Source: Arenivirga flava
GTDB taxonomy: Bacteria; Actinomycetota; Actinomycetes; Actinomycetales; Microbacteriaceae
Direction: 5' to 3'
Length of the DNA: 64,000 bases
Assembly (NCBI RefSeq): GCF_030161575.1
Contig: NZ_BSUL01000001.1
Span: forward strand, 2,213,809-2,277,808
Shown: positions 27,835 to 36,643 of the stretch, in pieces
Position numbering within the stretch: position 1 is the first letter of the stretch
Layout: each line of letters starts with the position of its first letter
Translations under genes and position numbers: made by a program
Notes under the pieces: generated by a model
What the model saw: the letters and a program-made list of their open reading frames with translations, nothing else
Databases searched by the model: none
Told to the model about the DNA's origin: nothing

Positions 27835-29693
27835 TCAGTCCTTCTTCTTCTCGTCCTCGTCGTCCACGACCTCGGCGTCGACGATGTCCTCGTCGTCGGC
27901 CTTCGGCTGCTCGCCGGCCGGGGCGTCGCCCGCGGCCTGCTCCGACTGGGACTGGGCGTAGATCGCCTCGCCGAGCTTGGTCTGGCTGGCGTTGAGCTTG
28001 TCGTACGCCGACTGCACGGCGTCGTTGTCCTCGCCGGCCAGCGCGGTCTTCAGCGCGTCGACATCGCCCTGCACCTCGCTCTTGACCTCCTCGGGCAGCT
28101 TCTCGTCGTTCTCCTTGAGCAGCTTCTCGATCGAGTAGGCGAGCTGCTCGGCGTTGTTGCGCAGCTCGGCGGCCTCGCGGCGCGCCTTGTCCTCGGCGGC
28201 GTGCTCCTCGCCCTCGCGCACCATCCGCTCGATGTCCTCCTTGGAGAGGGAGGAACCACCGGTGATGGTGATGCGCTGCTCGGCGCCGGTGCCCTTGTCC
28301 TTCGCGGAGACCTGCACGATGCCGTTGGCGTCGATGTCGAAGGTCACCTCGACCTGCGGGATGCCGCGGGGCGCCGGCGCGATGCCGGTGAGCTCGAACG
28401 TGCCCAGGTTCTTGTTGTCGCGGGTGAACTCGCGCTCGCCCTGGAAGACCTGGATGGCGACCGACGGCTGGTTGTCGTCGGCGGTGGTGAAGGTCTCGCT
28501 GCGCTTGGTCGGGATGGCCGTGTTGCGCTCGATGAGCTTCGTCATGATGCCGCCCTTGGTCTCGATGCCGAGGCTCAGGGGGTCACGTCGATGAGGAGGA
28601 CGTCCTTGCGCTCGCCCTTGAGGACGCCGGCCTGCAGGGCGGCGCCGACGGCGACGACCTCGTCCGGGTTCACGCCCTTGTTGGGCTCCTTGCCGGTGAG
28701 CTGCTTGACGAGCTCGGAGACGGCGGGCATGCGGGTCGAGCCGCCGACGAGCACGACGTGCGCGATGTCGGCGACCTTGACGCCGGCCTCGGCGATCACG
28801 TCGTTGAACGGCTTCTTGGTGCGCTCGAGCAGGTCGCTCGTGAGGTTCTCGAACTGCGCGCGGCTCAGCGTCTCGTCGAGGTTGGCCGGGCCGTTCTCGC
28901 CGTAGGTGAAGTACGGCAGCTGGATGGACACGCTCGTCTTGCTCGAGAGCTCCTTCTTCGCCTGCTCCGCGGCCTCCTTGAGGCGCTGGCGGGCGATCTT
29001 GTCGCCCGAGACGTCGATGCCGGAGGTGCTCTTGAACTGCTTGATGAGGTGGTCGACGATGCGCTGGTCCCAGTCGTCGCCGCCGAGGCGGTTGTCGCCG
29101 GAGGTCGAGCGCACCTGGATGGTGGAGAAGTCCTCGTCCTTGCCCACCTCGAGCAGCGAGACGTCGAAGGTGCCACCACCGAGGTCGAAGACGAGGATGA
29201 GCTCGTCCTCCTTGCCCTTCTCGAGGCCGTAGGCGAGGGCGGCCGCGGTGGGCTCGTTGATGATGCGCAGCACGTTGAGGCCGGCGATCTCGCCGGCGTC
29301 CTTCGTGGCCTGGCGCTCGGCGTCGTTGAAGTACGCGGGCACGGTGATGACCGCGTCGGTGACGGGCTCGCCCAGGTACTGCTCCGCATCCGCCTTCAGC
29401 TTCGCGAGGATGCGGGCGCTGAGCTCCTGCGGCGTCCACTGCTTGCCGTCGATGTCGGTGGTCCAGTCGGTGCCGACGTGGCGCTTGACCGAGGCGATGG
29501 TGCGGTCGACGTTGGTGACGGCCTGGCGCTTCGCGGTCTCGCCGACGAGCACCTCGCCGTCCTTGGTGAAGGCGACCACCGAGGGGGTGGTGCGCAGGCC
29601 CTCGGCGTTCGCGATGACGGTGGGCTCACCGCCCTCGAGGACCGAGACGACCGAGTTGGTGGTTCCGAGGTCGATGCCGACTGCTCGAGCCAT
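27835..29693 (-). CDS. dnaK: Hsp70 chaperone DnaK, single-base frameshift in the sequence
   Basis: The Hsp70 chaperone, 619 residues once one base is restored. The ATPase domain shows GIDLGTTNS at residue ~5, [14 protein letters not shown] near 170 and [11 protein letters not shown] near 310. The substrate domain begins in another frame with [19 protein letters not shown]. Adding one G to the five-G run at 28578-28582 recreates the invariant LLIDVTPLSLGIE junction. DnaK is a highly conserved core chaperone, so a sequencing error is far more likely than a real null. The acidic C-terminal tail ends KKKD. First gene of the operon, with a degenerate HAIR element upstream. Confidence 0.95.
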
Positions 29694-29792
29694 AGCGTGC
29701 TCCTTCGAGGTGGTCCCGAGGCTCTCGAGGGACCGGTTGTTCTGCTGACGATCGTTCGGGAGAGCCTCTGACGATCGGGGTTTATGCGGCGA

Positions 29793-29813
29793 CCTGAGTC
29801 GCTTGATGTCAAG
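29793..29813 (-). promoter_or_regulatory. HAIR-like operator of the dnaK operon
   Basis: On the minus strand CTTGACA-N7-ACTCAGG lies about 100 bases before the dnaK start, matching the HAIR consensus at 11 of 14 arm positions. Position and orientation fit HspR feedback on its own operon. Confidence 0.6.
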
Positions 29814-29930
29814 TTTGCAAGGAGCGGATGCGCGCGTCAAGTCGAGCGGCTCGAAGTTGCGCCGTTCCGGCTCAACTCTCAGTTTGCGAGCGGATGCGCA
29901 CCCCGCCCTGCCCCGTTCATCCGCCCCGCT

Positions 29931-30011
29931 GCCGAATGCAGTGCTCTCCTGGGCCCTCCCGCCACGACGGGGCGGGCGAGCGGCCGACGGGCGGGATGCA
30001 CTGCATTCGGC
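29931..30011. repeat. 14-bp perfect inverted repeat with nested hairpin
   Basis: GCCGAATGCAGTGC at 29931-29944 is exactly complementary to 29998-30011. The 53-base loop contains a further CCCGCC/GGGGCGGG hairpin. It lies 27 bases past the stop of the FBP-domain gene and may be its terminator. The remaining spacer to dnaK holds the HAIR-like site and two octamer copies. Confidence 0.7.
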
Positions 30012-30038
30012 ATGGGGGATGAGGGGGAGGAGGTCGCC

Positions 30039-30523
30039 TCAGCCCTCCAGCACCTTGCGCGCGAAGCCGCGGGCGTTCTCACCGAGCACCCCGATGCGCC
30101 GCTGCCGCTCGGCCTCGAGGTCGAAGCCGACGTAGGCCAGCGTCGGGCGGCGGCGCACGTTCACCGAGCACTCGAAGGCCGAGCAGACGAGCGTGCCGAC
30201 GGTGTCCCCCTTCCGGCCCGCAACGCCGGCTCGCCTGGCCGAGAAGAACACCACGTCGTTGGGCAGCTGCACGTCTTCGCACCAGGCGCACTGCGGTCGG
30301 GTTCGGGTCGGCGCATCGGCCTGACGGAGCGCGATGCCGACCGGCTCGCCGTCCAGCTCGACGACGACGAAGCCGAGCGCCGGCGACTTGCGGTCGCGCC
30401 AGCCGAGGTAGTCCAGCGACGCCCAGTCGGCGGCGTCGAGGTCGGGCAGGGGATGGCCGCGCGCTCGCGCACGGACACGTTGATGAAGCAGTCGCGCAGG
30501 CGCGCGGGATCGATGGGTCGCAT
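30039..30523 (-). CDS. FBP-domain (treble-clef) protein, frameshifted
   Basis: An FBP-domain protein of about 161 residues after correction. The N-terminus PIDPARLRDCFINVSVRERAAIP is in one frame; the remainder is in another. Adding one base to the G-run at 30451-30454 joins them as AAIPLPDLDAADW. The zinc-binding treble clef is seen as CAWC and a later CSAFECSVNVRRR. The family is related to the C-terminal region of EF-G-binding/fibronectin-binding proteins and may act at the ribosome. GAGGA precedes the ATG. Function not firmly known. Confidence 0.75.
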
Positions 30524-30702
30524 GAGGGTCCTCAGGTTGGTGCCCGCGCAGCGAGGCGGGCGGTGATCGTGATGGAGAAGGGAGGCGCGCGCCTACCTGC
30601 CGCCGGCGCGGGGAGCGCCGGGGACCTCCTCGAGACGATGGGACCGCATCCGCTCAGGCTACGCCCGCACCGAGGGGCTACCGCCCGTTCACCGGCTGTG
30701 GA

Positions 30703-30708
30703 TAGCGT
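30703..30708 (+). promoter_or_regulatory. Leaderless-type -10 element
   Basis: TAGCGT is followed by seven bases and the ATG at 30716 of the MFS transporter; no ribosome site is present. Confidence 0.5.
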
Positions 30709-30715
30709 GAGCGCC

Positions 30716-32116
30716 ATGACCGACGAGGCTCCTCGCATCCCCACCACCGCGAACACGGGCGCGGTCGCGACCATGGGCCTCGACCTGCAGGAGGGCAAGG
30801 TCGTGCCCCGCAGGCAGGTCGTCTCCTGGGCGCTCTGGGACTGGGCGACCCAGCCCTTCAACTCGGTGATCCTCACCTTCGTCTTCACGGCGCTCTACCT
30901 CACGACCGACACCTTCCTCGACCCGGGCGTCGCCGCCCTGCCCGACGGCGACCCGGCCAAGGATCGCGGGCTCGCCGAGCTGACGAGCGGCCTCGGCCTG
31001 GCCTCGACGGTGGCGGGACTCGCGATCGCCGCCATCGCTCCCGTGCTCGGGCAGCGCGCCGATGCGGCCGGCAAGCGCAAGTTCTGGCTGCTCGCCTACA
31101 CGTTCGTGCTCATCGCGGTCACGGCCAGCCTCTTCCTGGTGCAGGGCCAGCCGTCCTTCTTCCAGCTCGGCGCCTGGCTCGTCGCGGTCGGCACCATCTT
31201 CAGCGAGCTCGCGGCCGTCAACTACAACGCGATGCTCGTGCAGGTCTCCACCCCCTCGACCGTCGGGCGGGTGAGCGGGCTCGGATGGGGGCTCGGCTAC
31301 GTCGGCGGCATCATTGCGCTGGTCATCGTGGTCTCCGCGTACACGCTCGACTGGTTCGGGCTGCCCACGGAGAACGGCCTGCCGTTCCGGCTCGTCGCGG
31401 TCGGCTGCGCGGTCTGGATGCTCGTGTTCCTCATCCCGTTCATCCGCAACGTGCCGGAGGTGCCGCAGGAGGTGCGCCGCGAGCGGGTGAGCTTCCTCGC
31501 CAGCTACGGCGTGCTCTGGAACGACGTCGTCGACCTCTGGCGCACCAGCCGCCCCACCTTCTGGTTCCTGCTCGCCAGCGCCGTCTACCGCGACGGGCTC
31601 GCGGCGGTGTTCACCTTCGGCGCGGTCATCGCCAGCGCGGTCTTCGGCTTCGAGTTCCTGGAGGTCGTGATCTTCGGCATCGCCGCCAACCTCGTCGCCG
31701 GCGTCAGCACGATCGTCGCGGGACGCTACGACGACCGTTTCGGCGCCAAGGCCGTCATCACGACCGCGCTCGTCGGGCTCGTCGTCTCGGGCCTCGCCGT
31801 GTTCCTGCTGCGCGACGTCGGCACGATCGTGTTCTGGGTCTTCGGCCTCGCGCTCTGCCTCTTCGTCGGCCCGGCCCAGGCCTCGAGCCGGGCGCTGCTC
31901 GCCCGCGTGAGCCCGGTCGGTCGCGAGGGCGCAATCTTCGGGCTCTACGCCACCACCGGCCGGGCGGCCAGCTTCATCGCGCCCGGGCTCTGGACGCTCT
32001 TCATCACCCTCGCCGACTCCACCGCCTGGGGCGTGCTCGGCATCGTGATCGTGCTCGCGGTCGGCCTCGTGCTGCTGCTCCTGGTGCGACTGCCGCGGCA
32101 CGTGCGCCGGGTGTAG
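30716..32116 (+). CDS. UMF1/Atg22-like MFS transporter
   Basis: A 466-residue major-facilitator protein with twelve predicted helices. The early segment SWALWDWATQPFNSVILTFVF is the hallmark of the UMF1/Atg22-like family, whose fungal relatives export amino acids from vacuoles. GPAQASSRALLARVSP near residue 385 is the second conserved block of that family. The ATG is chosen from the leaderless -10 seven bases upstream. It diverges from the FBP gene. Substrate unknown, perhaps amino acids or other small metabolites. Confidence 0.85.
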   Translation: MTDEAPRIPTTANTGAVATMGLDLQEGKVVPRRQVVSWALWDWATQPFNSVILTFVFTALYLTTDTFLDPGVAALPDGDPAKDRGLAELTSGLGLASTVAGLAIAAIAPVLGQRADAAGKRKFWLLAYTFVLIAVTASLFLVQGQPSFFQLGAWLVAVGTIFSELAAVNYNAMLVQVSTPSTVGRVSGLGWGLGYVGGIIALVIVVSAYTLDWFGLPTENGLPFRLVAVGCAVWMLVFLIPFIRNVPEVPQEVRRERVSFLASYGVLWNDVVDLWRTSRPTFWFLLASAVYRDGLAAVFTFGAVIASAVFGFEFLEVVIFGIAANLVAGVSTIVAGRYDDRFGAKAVITTALVGLVVSGLAVFLLRDVGTIVFWVFGLALCLFVGPAQASSRALLARVSPVGREGAIFGLYATTGRAASFIAPGLWTLFITLADSTAWGVLGIVIVLAVGLVLLLLVRLPRHVRRV

Positions 32117-32166
32117 CGGGCTGGCGCCGGGCTCGAGCCCGTCCGTCGTCCGGGCCATCCGCAATG

Positions 32167-32267
32167 TCTTCCCAAACGACGGAGATCGAACGCCTCCGAC
32201 ACCCGTCCCCGCGGGATCAAGCGCTGCACTCGGGCTGAGGAGGGCAGATCTCCGTCGTTTGGCAAGA
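32167..32267. repeat. Intergenic inverted-repeat element (copy 3, best conserved)
   Basis: The 21-base arms at 32167-32187 and 32247-32267 are complementary at 20 positions around a 59-base loop. The core of the arm is CCCAAACGACGGAGATC. It lies between the convergent MFS and acetyltransferase genes. Confidence 0.75.
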
Positions 32268-32268
32268 G

Positions 32269-32328
32269 GACGAGCGGATGCGGGACGAGCGGATGCGGGA
32301 CGCGCGGATGCGGGACGCGCGGATGCGG
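32269..32328. repeat. Four-unit 15-bp tandem array of the GCGGATGC octamer
   Basis: Four consecutive 15-base units GACGMGCGGATGCGG start two bases after the inverted-repeat element. The first two have A and the last two C at the variable position. It ends just before the acetyltransferase stop at 32340 on the other strand. Confidence 0.85.
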
Positions 32329-32339
32329 TGAACGCCCGC

Positions 32340-32918
32340 TCAGCCCGCCAGGTGCTCCGGGCGCAGCTCGAACACGAGGGACGTGCCGCCGTACCACGGG
32401 TCGGCCACGACGCCGATCTCCTCCGCGCCGAGCCGCCGCGCCACCCCCGCCGATGGCCCGTTGTCGTCGTACATGTCGATGACGAGCCGTTCCATCCCGG
32501 CGTCAAAGGCGGCCCCCGCGAGCGCCCGCGCCGCCTCGGTGGCGTAGCCGCGCCCGCCCGCGTCGGGGTGCAGCCGCCATCCGATCTCGTACTCGCCGAC
32601 TAAGCCGGTGCCGACCGCGGGGTCAGTCGACTCCGAGTCGGCGAGGCGCGAGAGGCGCTGGATGCCGACTCCGCCGACCGTGCTGCCGGTGCCGCGCTCG
32701 ACGATCGCCCACTGCAGGGCCAGCGGGTCCGCATCCGTCATCGCGAGGCGCGCGTCGATCCACTCGCGCGCCTGCGCCAGGTCGGTCATGGGCGTGAACG
32801 GCGGGTTGCTGAGCCAGCGGATGACCTCCATCCGCGAGTGGATGTCGAGCACCGCCTCGAGGTCGCCCCGCGAGGCCGGGTCGAAGGGGCGCAGGACGAG
32901 GCGCTCGGTCTCGGGCAT
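32340..32918 (-). CDS. GNAT-family N-acetyltransferase
   Basis: A 192-residue acetyltransferase of the RimJ/RimL group. The N-terminal TERLVLRPFDPAS strand, the central EYEIGWRLHPDAGGRGYATEA acetyl-CoA loop (G-R-G-Y-A), and the GVARRLGAEEIG helix are all typical. The ATG at 32918 is the first residue of the domain, so there is no extension. It acetylates an amine on a protein or small molecule that cannot be named from sequence. Confidence 0.85.
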   Translation of the reverse strand: MPETERLVLRPFDPASRGDLEAVLDIHSRMEVIRWLSNPPFTPMTDLAQAREWIDARLAMTDADPLALQWAIVERGTGSTVGGVGIQRLSRLADSESTDPAVGTGLVGEYEIGWRLHPDAGGRGYATEAARALAGAAFDAGMERLVIDMYDDNGPSAGVARRLGAEEIGVVADPWYGGTSLVFELRPEHLAG

Positions 32919-33002
32919 CCTCCCAGTCTGGCGAGGCCGGCCTGAGCGGAGCCCGGGAGCGCGGCGGGCGGTCCCGACGCCCGGCGCGGACCCCCGAGGC
33001 GC

Positions 33003-33611
33003 TCAGCCCGCGATGCCCGCCCGGTGCTCGTCGCCCGTCTCGTCGCCCGTCTCCACGACCGCCTCGAGCGGCGAGCCGTTGATGGTGTCGACGGTCCAGA
33101 CGTCCCCGGCCAGCGAGAACGTCGACACGGAGCCGTTGAGGATGCCGGGCACCGTGCGGCCGGCGAGGTCGGCGAGGGTGTAGCGGATGAGGGTGCCGTG
33201 GCAGACGATGAGCACGTCGGCGTCCGGATAGTCGGCGGCCACCTTCGCGAGGCCCGCGCGACCGCGGGCGACGACGTCGGCGAGCGGCTCCGCACCCGGG
33301 TAGTCGCGCTTCGGGTAGGCGGCCATGTTGGCGCTCGACGGCGCCCCCTCGAGGGGGCCGTAGTCGCGCTCGATGAGTTCGGGGTACGCCGGGCCGAGCT
33401 CCAGGCCGAGCTGCTCGGCGATGATCCGCGCCGTCTCGCGCGCCCGCGACAGCGGCGAGCTGACGATCGCCGTCCAGGGGCCTCCGGCGAGCGCGGCGGC
33501 CGCCTCGACGGCCTGCTGCCGGCCGGTGTCGTTGAGGGGGATGTCGGTCGCCCCCTGCAGCTTGTCGTTCAGATTCCAGTCGGTCTGGCCGTGGCGGATG
33601 AAGGCGTACAC
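33003..33611 (-). CDS. Histidine phosphatase (phosphoglycerate mutase-like)
   Basis: A 202-residue phosphatase of the histidine phosphatase superfamily. The catalytic RHGQTDWN motif is at residues ~5-12, the second arginine in SSPLSRARETA near residue 57, the acid in ELIERDYGPLEG near residue 80, and the second histidine in IVCHGTLIRY near residue 132. These enzymes form a phospho-histidine intermediate and dephosphorylate sugars or metabolites. GTG start at 33611, directly before the first strand; longer upstream starts would add unrelated sequence. Confidence 0.85.
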   Translation of the reverse strand: MYAFIRHGQTDWNLNDKLQGATDIPLNDTGRQQAVEAAAALAGGPWTAIVSSPLSRARETARIIAEQLGLELGPAYPELIERDYGPLEGAPSSANMAAYPKRDYPGAEPLADVVARGRAGLAKVAADYPDADVLIVCHGTLIRYTLADLAGRTVPGILNGSVSTFSLAGDVWTVDTINGSPLEAVVETGDETGDEHRAGIAG

Positions 33612-33722
33612 CCGACCATTCTCCCGGTCCGCGGCGGGGCACGGGACGGCGAGCGCAGCTGCGGGAGGCGGCGGCGGCGCGGCGCGCGGATGCCGTCCAG
33701 CGCATCCGCTCGACTCGGCGGC

Positions 33723-33728
33723 TAGATT
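33723..33728 (+). promoter_or_regulatory. Leaderless-type -10 element
   Basis: TAGATT is followed by six bases and the ATG at 33735 of the VanZ-like gene. Confidence 0.5.
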
Positions 33729-33734
33729 GCACGG

Positions 33735-34199
33735 ATGCGAGGCCCGACGGACGCTCCCCGCGGGCGTCGCCGGATCGCGCTCGCGGCCCTCGGCGTGTAC
33801 GGCGCCGGCCTGCTGCTCGTGGTGCTCTGGCCGCAGCACGTCGATCGCGACATCGTGCCGCTCATCGAGCGCGTGCACGAGTGGTTCCCGCCTGTCACGC
33901 ATGCGCGGGTGGAGTTCGCCGCGAACGTGCTGCTCTTCGTGCCGCCGGCCGCGCTGCTCGCGGCGCTGCTGCGGCGCCGACGCTGGCTCGTCGCGCCGAT
34001 CGGCGTTGCGGCCTCGGGACTGATCGAGCTCGCGCAGGATGCGCTGCTGCCCGGCCGCACCGCCGACCTGCGCGACGTGCTCGCGAACGGCACGGGCGCC
34101 GTGCTCGGCCTGCTGCTCGCGCTGGTGCTCGACTGGCGGCGCGCCCGCCGGCTGCGGCGGGCTCCGGGCTACGACCTCGCCGGTGCTCGGAGGGCCTGA
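33735..34199 (+). CDS. VanZ-like membrane protein
   Basis: A 154-residue membrane protein with about four helices. The conserved VEFAANVLLFVPPAALL and the segment GLIELAQDALLPGRTADLRDVLANGTGAVLG match the VanZ-like family, whose D-x2-D-x3-N motif is visible. VanZ gives low-level teicoplanin resistance; most family members have no known role. The gene runs 31 bases into the convergent lipoprotein gene. The start is supported by a leaderless -10. Confidence 0.85.
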   Translation: MRGPTDAPRGRRRIALAALGVYGAGLLLVVLWPQHVDRDIVPLIERVHEWFPPVTHARVEFAANVLLFVPPAALLAALLRRRRWLVAPIGVAASGLIELAQDALLPGRTADLRDVLANGTGAVLGLLLALVLDWRRARRLRRAPGYDLAGARRA

Positions 34200-34995
34200 G
34201 TGCTGCCGGGGCGCAGGTGCGGGTGGTCGGTCGCCCCGCCGAGGTTCGGATTGCAGTAGACGAAGTCCTCCATCGCCAGCCCGAAGCGCTCCGCCACGGC
34301 ACGGGAGTCGTCGCCCTCGGCGACCTCGTAACCGAGCAGGCCGGTTCCGTCGGAGGTCGTCGTGCCGCTCGCGCCCTCGCGCGGACCGCCGTCGACGACG
34401 GGCGGCACCTCGTGGAAGACCGGGAGGGTCCAGGTGAGCGGGGCGTAGGCGGTCATGCTGTCGAGGCAGCTCGGTCCCTCGCTGTGCGGCGTCAGCGAAT
34501 CGCCATCACGCAGGACCAGCGCGTCCATGTGCGCGGGATCCCCCTTGCCGCGTTCGTCGGAGGTGTTGAACGACCCGAAGTACCAGCGCCAGCGGAATCC
34601 CCCGACCCCGAGCGCTCCTCGTTGATGCCGTGGGCGCCCGTGAGGTTGCCGCTGCAGTCGACCTCCCCGCCGGGCGGATCCGGCCAGAGGTAGGCGTCGG
34701 GCTCGTCCGCGCGATCCGAGACGAAGTCGACGATGTCGATCGAGTAGTCGTTGCCTCCGAGCGCCGTGACGATGACCTCACCACTGGTCGAGCCGAGCAC
34801 CGGCACCAGCGTTCCAGTCGCGACGACGGTGCCCACCGCGATGTCCGGGAGAGCCGGTTCCGCCGCGACGTCCGGGGAGCGCTCCACCGTCCGCGACTCG
34901 GCCGACGGCGTCGGCTCCGGCCCCGCCTCACCCGTGCATCCGGCCAGCAGCAGCAGCGTCGCGATCGCGACGGCGACGATCGGTGCAGTGCGCAT
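34169..34995 (-). CDS. Lipoprotein with C-terminal LysM-like domain, frameshifted
   Basis: A surface lipoprotein of about 275 residues after correction. The signal peptide ends in the lipobox LLAGC. A beta-rich middle domain (GTLVPVLGSTSGEVIVTAL through DFVSDRADEPDAYLW) faintly recalls DM13/electron-transfer domains. After the frameshift the chain continues FRWRWYFGSFNTSDERGKGD and ends in a LysM-like block (GYEVAEGDDSRAVAERFGL, then NPNL, then LRPGSTQ), which would bind peptidoglycan. Adding one base to the C-run at 34599-34603 restores the frame. Function otherwise unknown. Confidence 0.65.
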
Positions 34996-35145
34996 CCGTC
35001 CCCCGTTCCCCTGGGGAGAACCTAGCGGAGTCCGCGGGACCCGACACGTCGCTTCGGGGCGCTTCGACGACGAAGGGGCATGCGGCCGCGCGCCCCGATG
35101 TCGCCGGTGCGCCCCAAACCAGCAGAGGCAGGGCGCGAGACCTGA

Positions 35146-36009
35146 TCAGCCGAACGTGACGATCCCGATGATGAGCATCGTCACGAGCGCGCCGGTGACG
35201 TAGTTGAGCCAGAGGAACCGCTTCCAGCCGCGGTTCGCGCCTTCCGCATCCGCTTCGCGCACCGACCACCAGGGCAGGATGCTCACGGCGTACGGCAGCG
35301 CCAGCAGGCCGGCCCAGGCGGCGGGCGGACCGGCGAAGGCGAGCAGCACCCCGGCGGCGACGTAGAGCAGCACGGAGAGCTTCACCGTGGGCGCGGCGCC
35401 GATGACGGTGGCGATCGAGCCGATGCCGCCCTCGCGGTCGGCGATGATGTCCTGCACCGCGCCGAAGGCGTGGCTGGCCATGCCCCAGAGGAAGAAGGCG
35501 CCGAGCACCAGCCACGCCGTGGCGTCGAACGAGCCCCCGGCCAGCGCGAGCCCGTACACCGCCGGGCTCACGAAGTGCGTGCTCGAGGTGAGCGAGTCGA
35601 GGAACGGGCGCTCCTTGAAGCGCAGCACCGGCGCCGAGTAGGCGATCACCGCGAAGACGCTCACGGCGAGCACCACCCACGACAGCGCGCTGCCGAGCGC
35701 CACCAGCGCGACGAGGAAGGGCACGTTCGTGACGACGACCGCCCAGAGCGTGGTGCGGTGGAAGCGCCGATCGAGCAACGCGCCCTCCACGCCGCCCTTG
35801 CGCGGATTGCGCAGGTCGCTCTCGTAGTCGAAGACGTCGTTGATGCCGTACATCGCCAGGTTGTAGGGCACCAGGAAGTAGATCGTGCCGATCGCCCAGG
35901 CCAGGTCGATGCCGCCGTGCACCAGCAGGTACGCCACGGCGAAGGGGTAGGCCGTGTTGACCCAGCTGAGCGGACGGCTGGAGAGCAGCAGGGCGCGGAC
36001 GGTGCTCAC
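35146..36009 (-). CDS. crtEb: Lycopene elongase / C50 carotenoid prenyltransferase
   Basis: A 287-residue UbiA-type membrane prenyltransferase that adds C5 units to lycopene, giving C45 and C50 carotenoids. The Mg-diphosphate motif NDVFDYESDLRNPRKGG is near residue 66 and the second acidic motif DIIADREGGIGS near residue 195. About seven to eight helices are present. The GTG at 36009 overlaps the crtYf stop (GTGA). It is the last gene of the crt operon. Its position beside crtYe/crtYf identifies it as the elongase rather than a quinone prenyltransferase. Confidence 0.9.
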   Translation of the reverse strand: MSTVRALLLSSRPLSWVNTAYPFAVAYLLVHGGIDLAWAIGTIYFLVPYNLAMYGINDVFDYESDLRNPRKGGVEGALLDRRFHRTTLWAVVVTNVPFLVALVALGSALSWVVLAVSVFAVIAYSAPVLRFKERPFLDSLTSSTHFVSPAVYGLALAGGSFDATAWLVLGAFFLWGMASHAFGAVQDIIADREGGIGSIATVIGAAPTVKLSVLLYVAAGVLLAFAGPPAAWAGLLALPYAVSILPWWSVREADAEGANRGWKRFLWLNYVTGALVTMLIIGIVTFG

Positions 36010-36332
36010 GACGGGTCCTTCTTCTCGGGGCGGGGACGACGGGCTGCGGGCAGCAGGTGCCACAGCGCCGGCAGCATGACGACGGCGGCGATCGCGTACG
36101 CGAAGTCCTCGAGGGGCGCGATGCCGATGAACTGGCCGCTGATGCGGTCGGCGTCGTAGGCCACGAGGCCGACGCCGATCATGATGTTGTCGAACACCGC
36201 CGTCATGACGAGCAGGATCGCAGCGGATGCGAGCAGCGCCCGCCAGCGCGGCGGGCGCCGTCGCGCGACGGCCAGCACCGCGACCGCCGCGACGACGGCC
36301 AGGAACACGGCGTTGAGCGCCCAGTACGTCAC
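36006..36332 (-). CDS. crtYf: C50 carotenoid epsilon-cyclase subunit CrtYf
   Basis: A 108-residue membrane subunit with three helices and the lycopene-cyclase-domain motif GIAPLEDFAYAI near residue 70. It pairs with CrtYe; the two small proteins together form the cyclase that closes the rings of the elongated carotenoid. It overlaps crtYe by four bases and crtEb by four bases. Assignment of subunit e versus f follows the usual gene order. Confidence 0.85.
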   Translation of the reverse strand: MTYWALNAVFLAVVAAVAVLAVARRRPPRWRALLASAAILLVMTAVFDNIMIGVGLVAYDADRISGQFIGIAPLEDFAYAIAAVVMLPALWHLLPAARRPRPEKKDPS

Positions 36333-36643
36333 GCGCGCGCCTCCCGCCGCTCGAACGCGCCGTAGAGGTTCATCGTCAGGTAGCAGAGCAGGGTGAGGAA
36401 GAAGACCTCCTCGATCGGGAGCTCCGGAGCGATCTGCAGCCCGGTCATGAACGCGGTCTCGCCGCGGAAGAAGATGCCGAGGCCGATGCCGAAGAGGTCC
36501 CAGATGAGGAAGAAGACGATCCCGATGGGCAGCACGATCGCGGCCCGCCGCGCGTCCCGCCAGAAGAACAGGCGGAAGCGCCGGTCGAGCACGACCATGC
36601 CCGTGATCGAGATGCCCAGGGCGACGAGGTAGAGGACGCCCAT
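36329..36643 (-). CDS. crtYe: C50 carotenoid epsilon-cyclase subunit CrtYe
   Basis: A 104-residue subunit with three helices and the motif LPIEEVFFLTLLCYLTMN near residue 75, the conserved PxEE of heterodimeric lycopene cyclases. RRFRLFFWRDARRA is the conserved loop after the first helix. Its ATG overlaps the crtI stop by one base (TGATG). With CrtYf it makes decaprenoxanthin- or sarcinaxanthin-type rings; which product cannot be told from sequence. Confidence 0.85.
   Translation of the reverse strand: MGVLYLVALGISITGMVVLDRRFRLFFWRDARRAAIVLPIGIVFFLIWDLFGIGLGIFFRGETAFMTGLQIAPELPIEEVFFLTLLCYLTMNLYGAFERREARA

Noticed and set aside
27835..29693. dnaK as a true pseudogene
   Set aside because: A core chaperone with every motif preserved on both sides of a five-G run is better explained by a missing base in the assembly.
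32269..32328. Possible CRISPR or coding repeat
   Set aside because: Units are directly contiguous with no spacers, and no supported reading frame crosses them.
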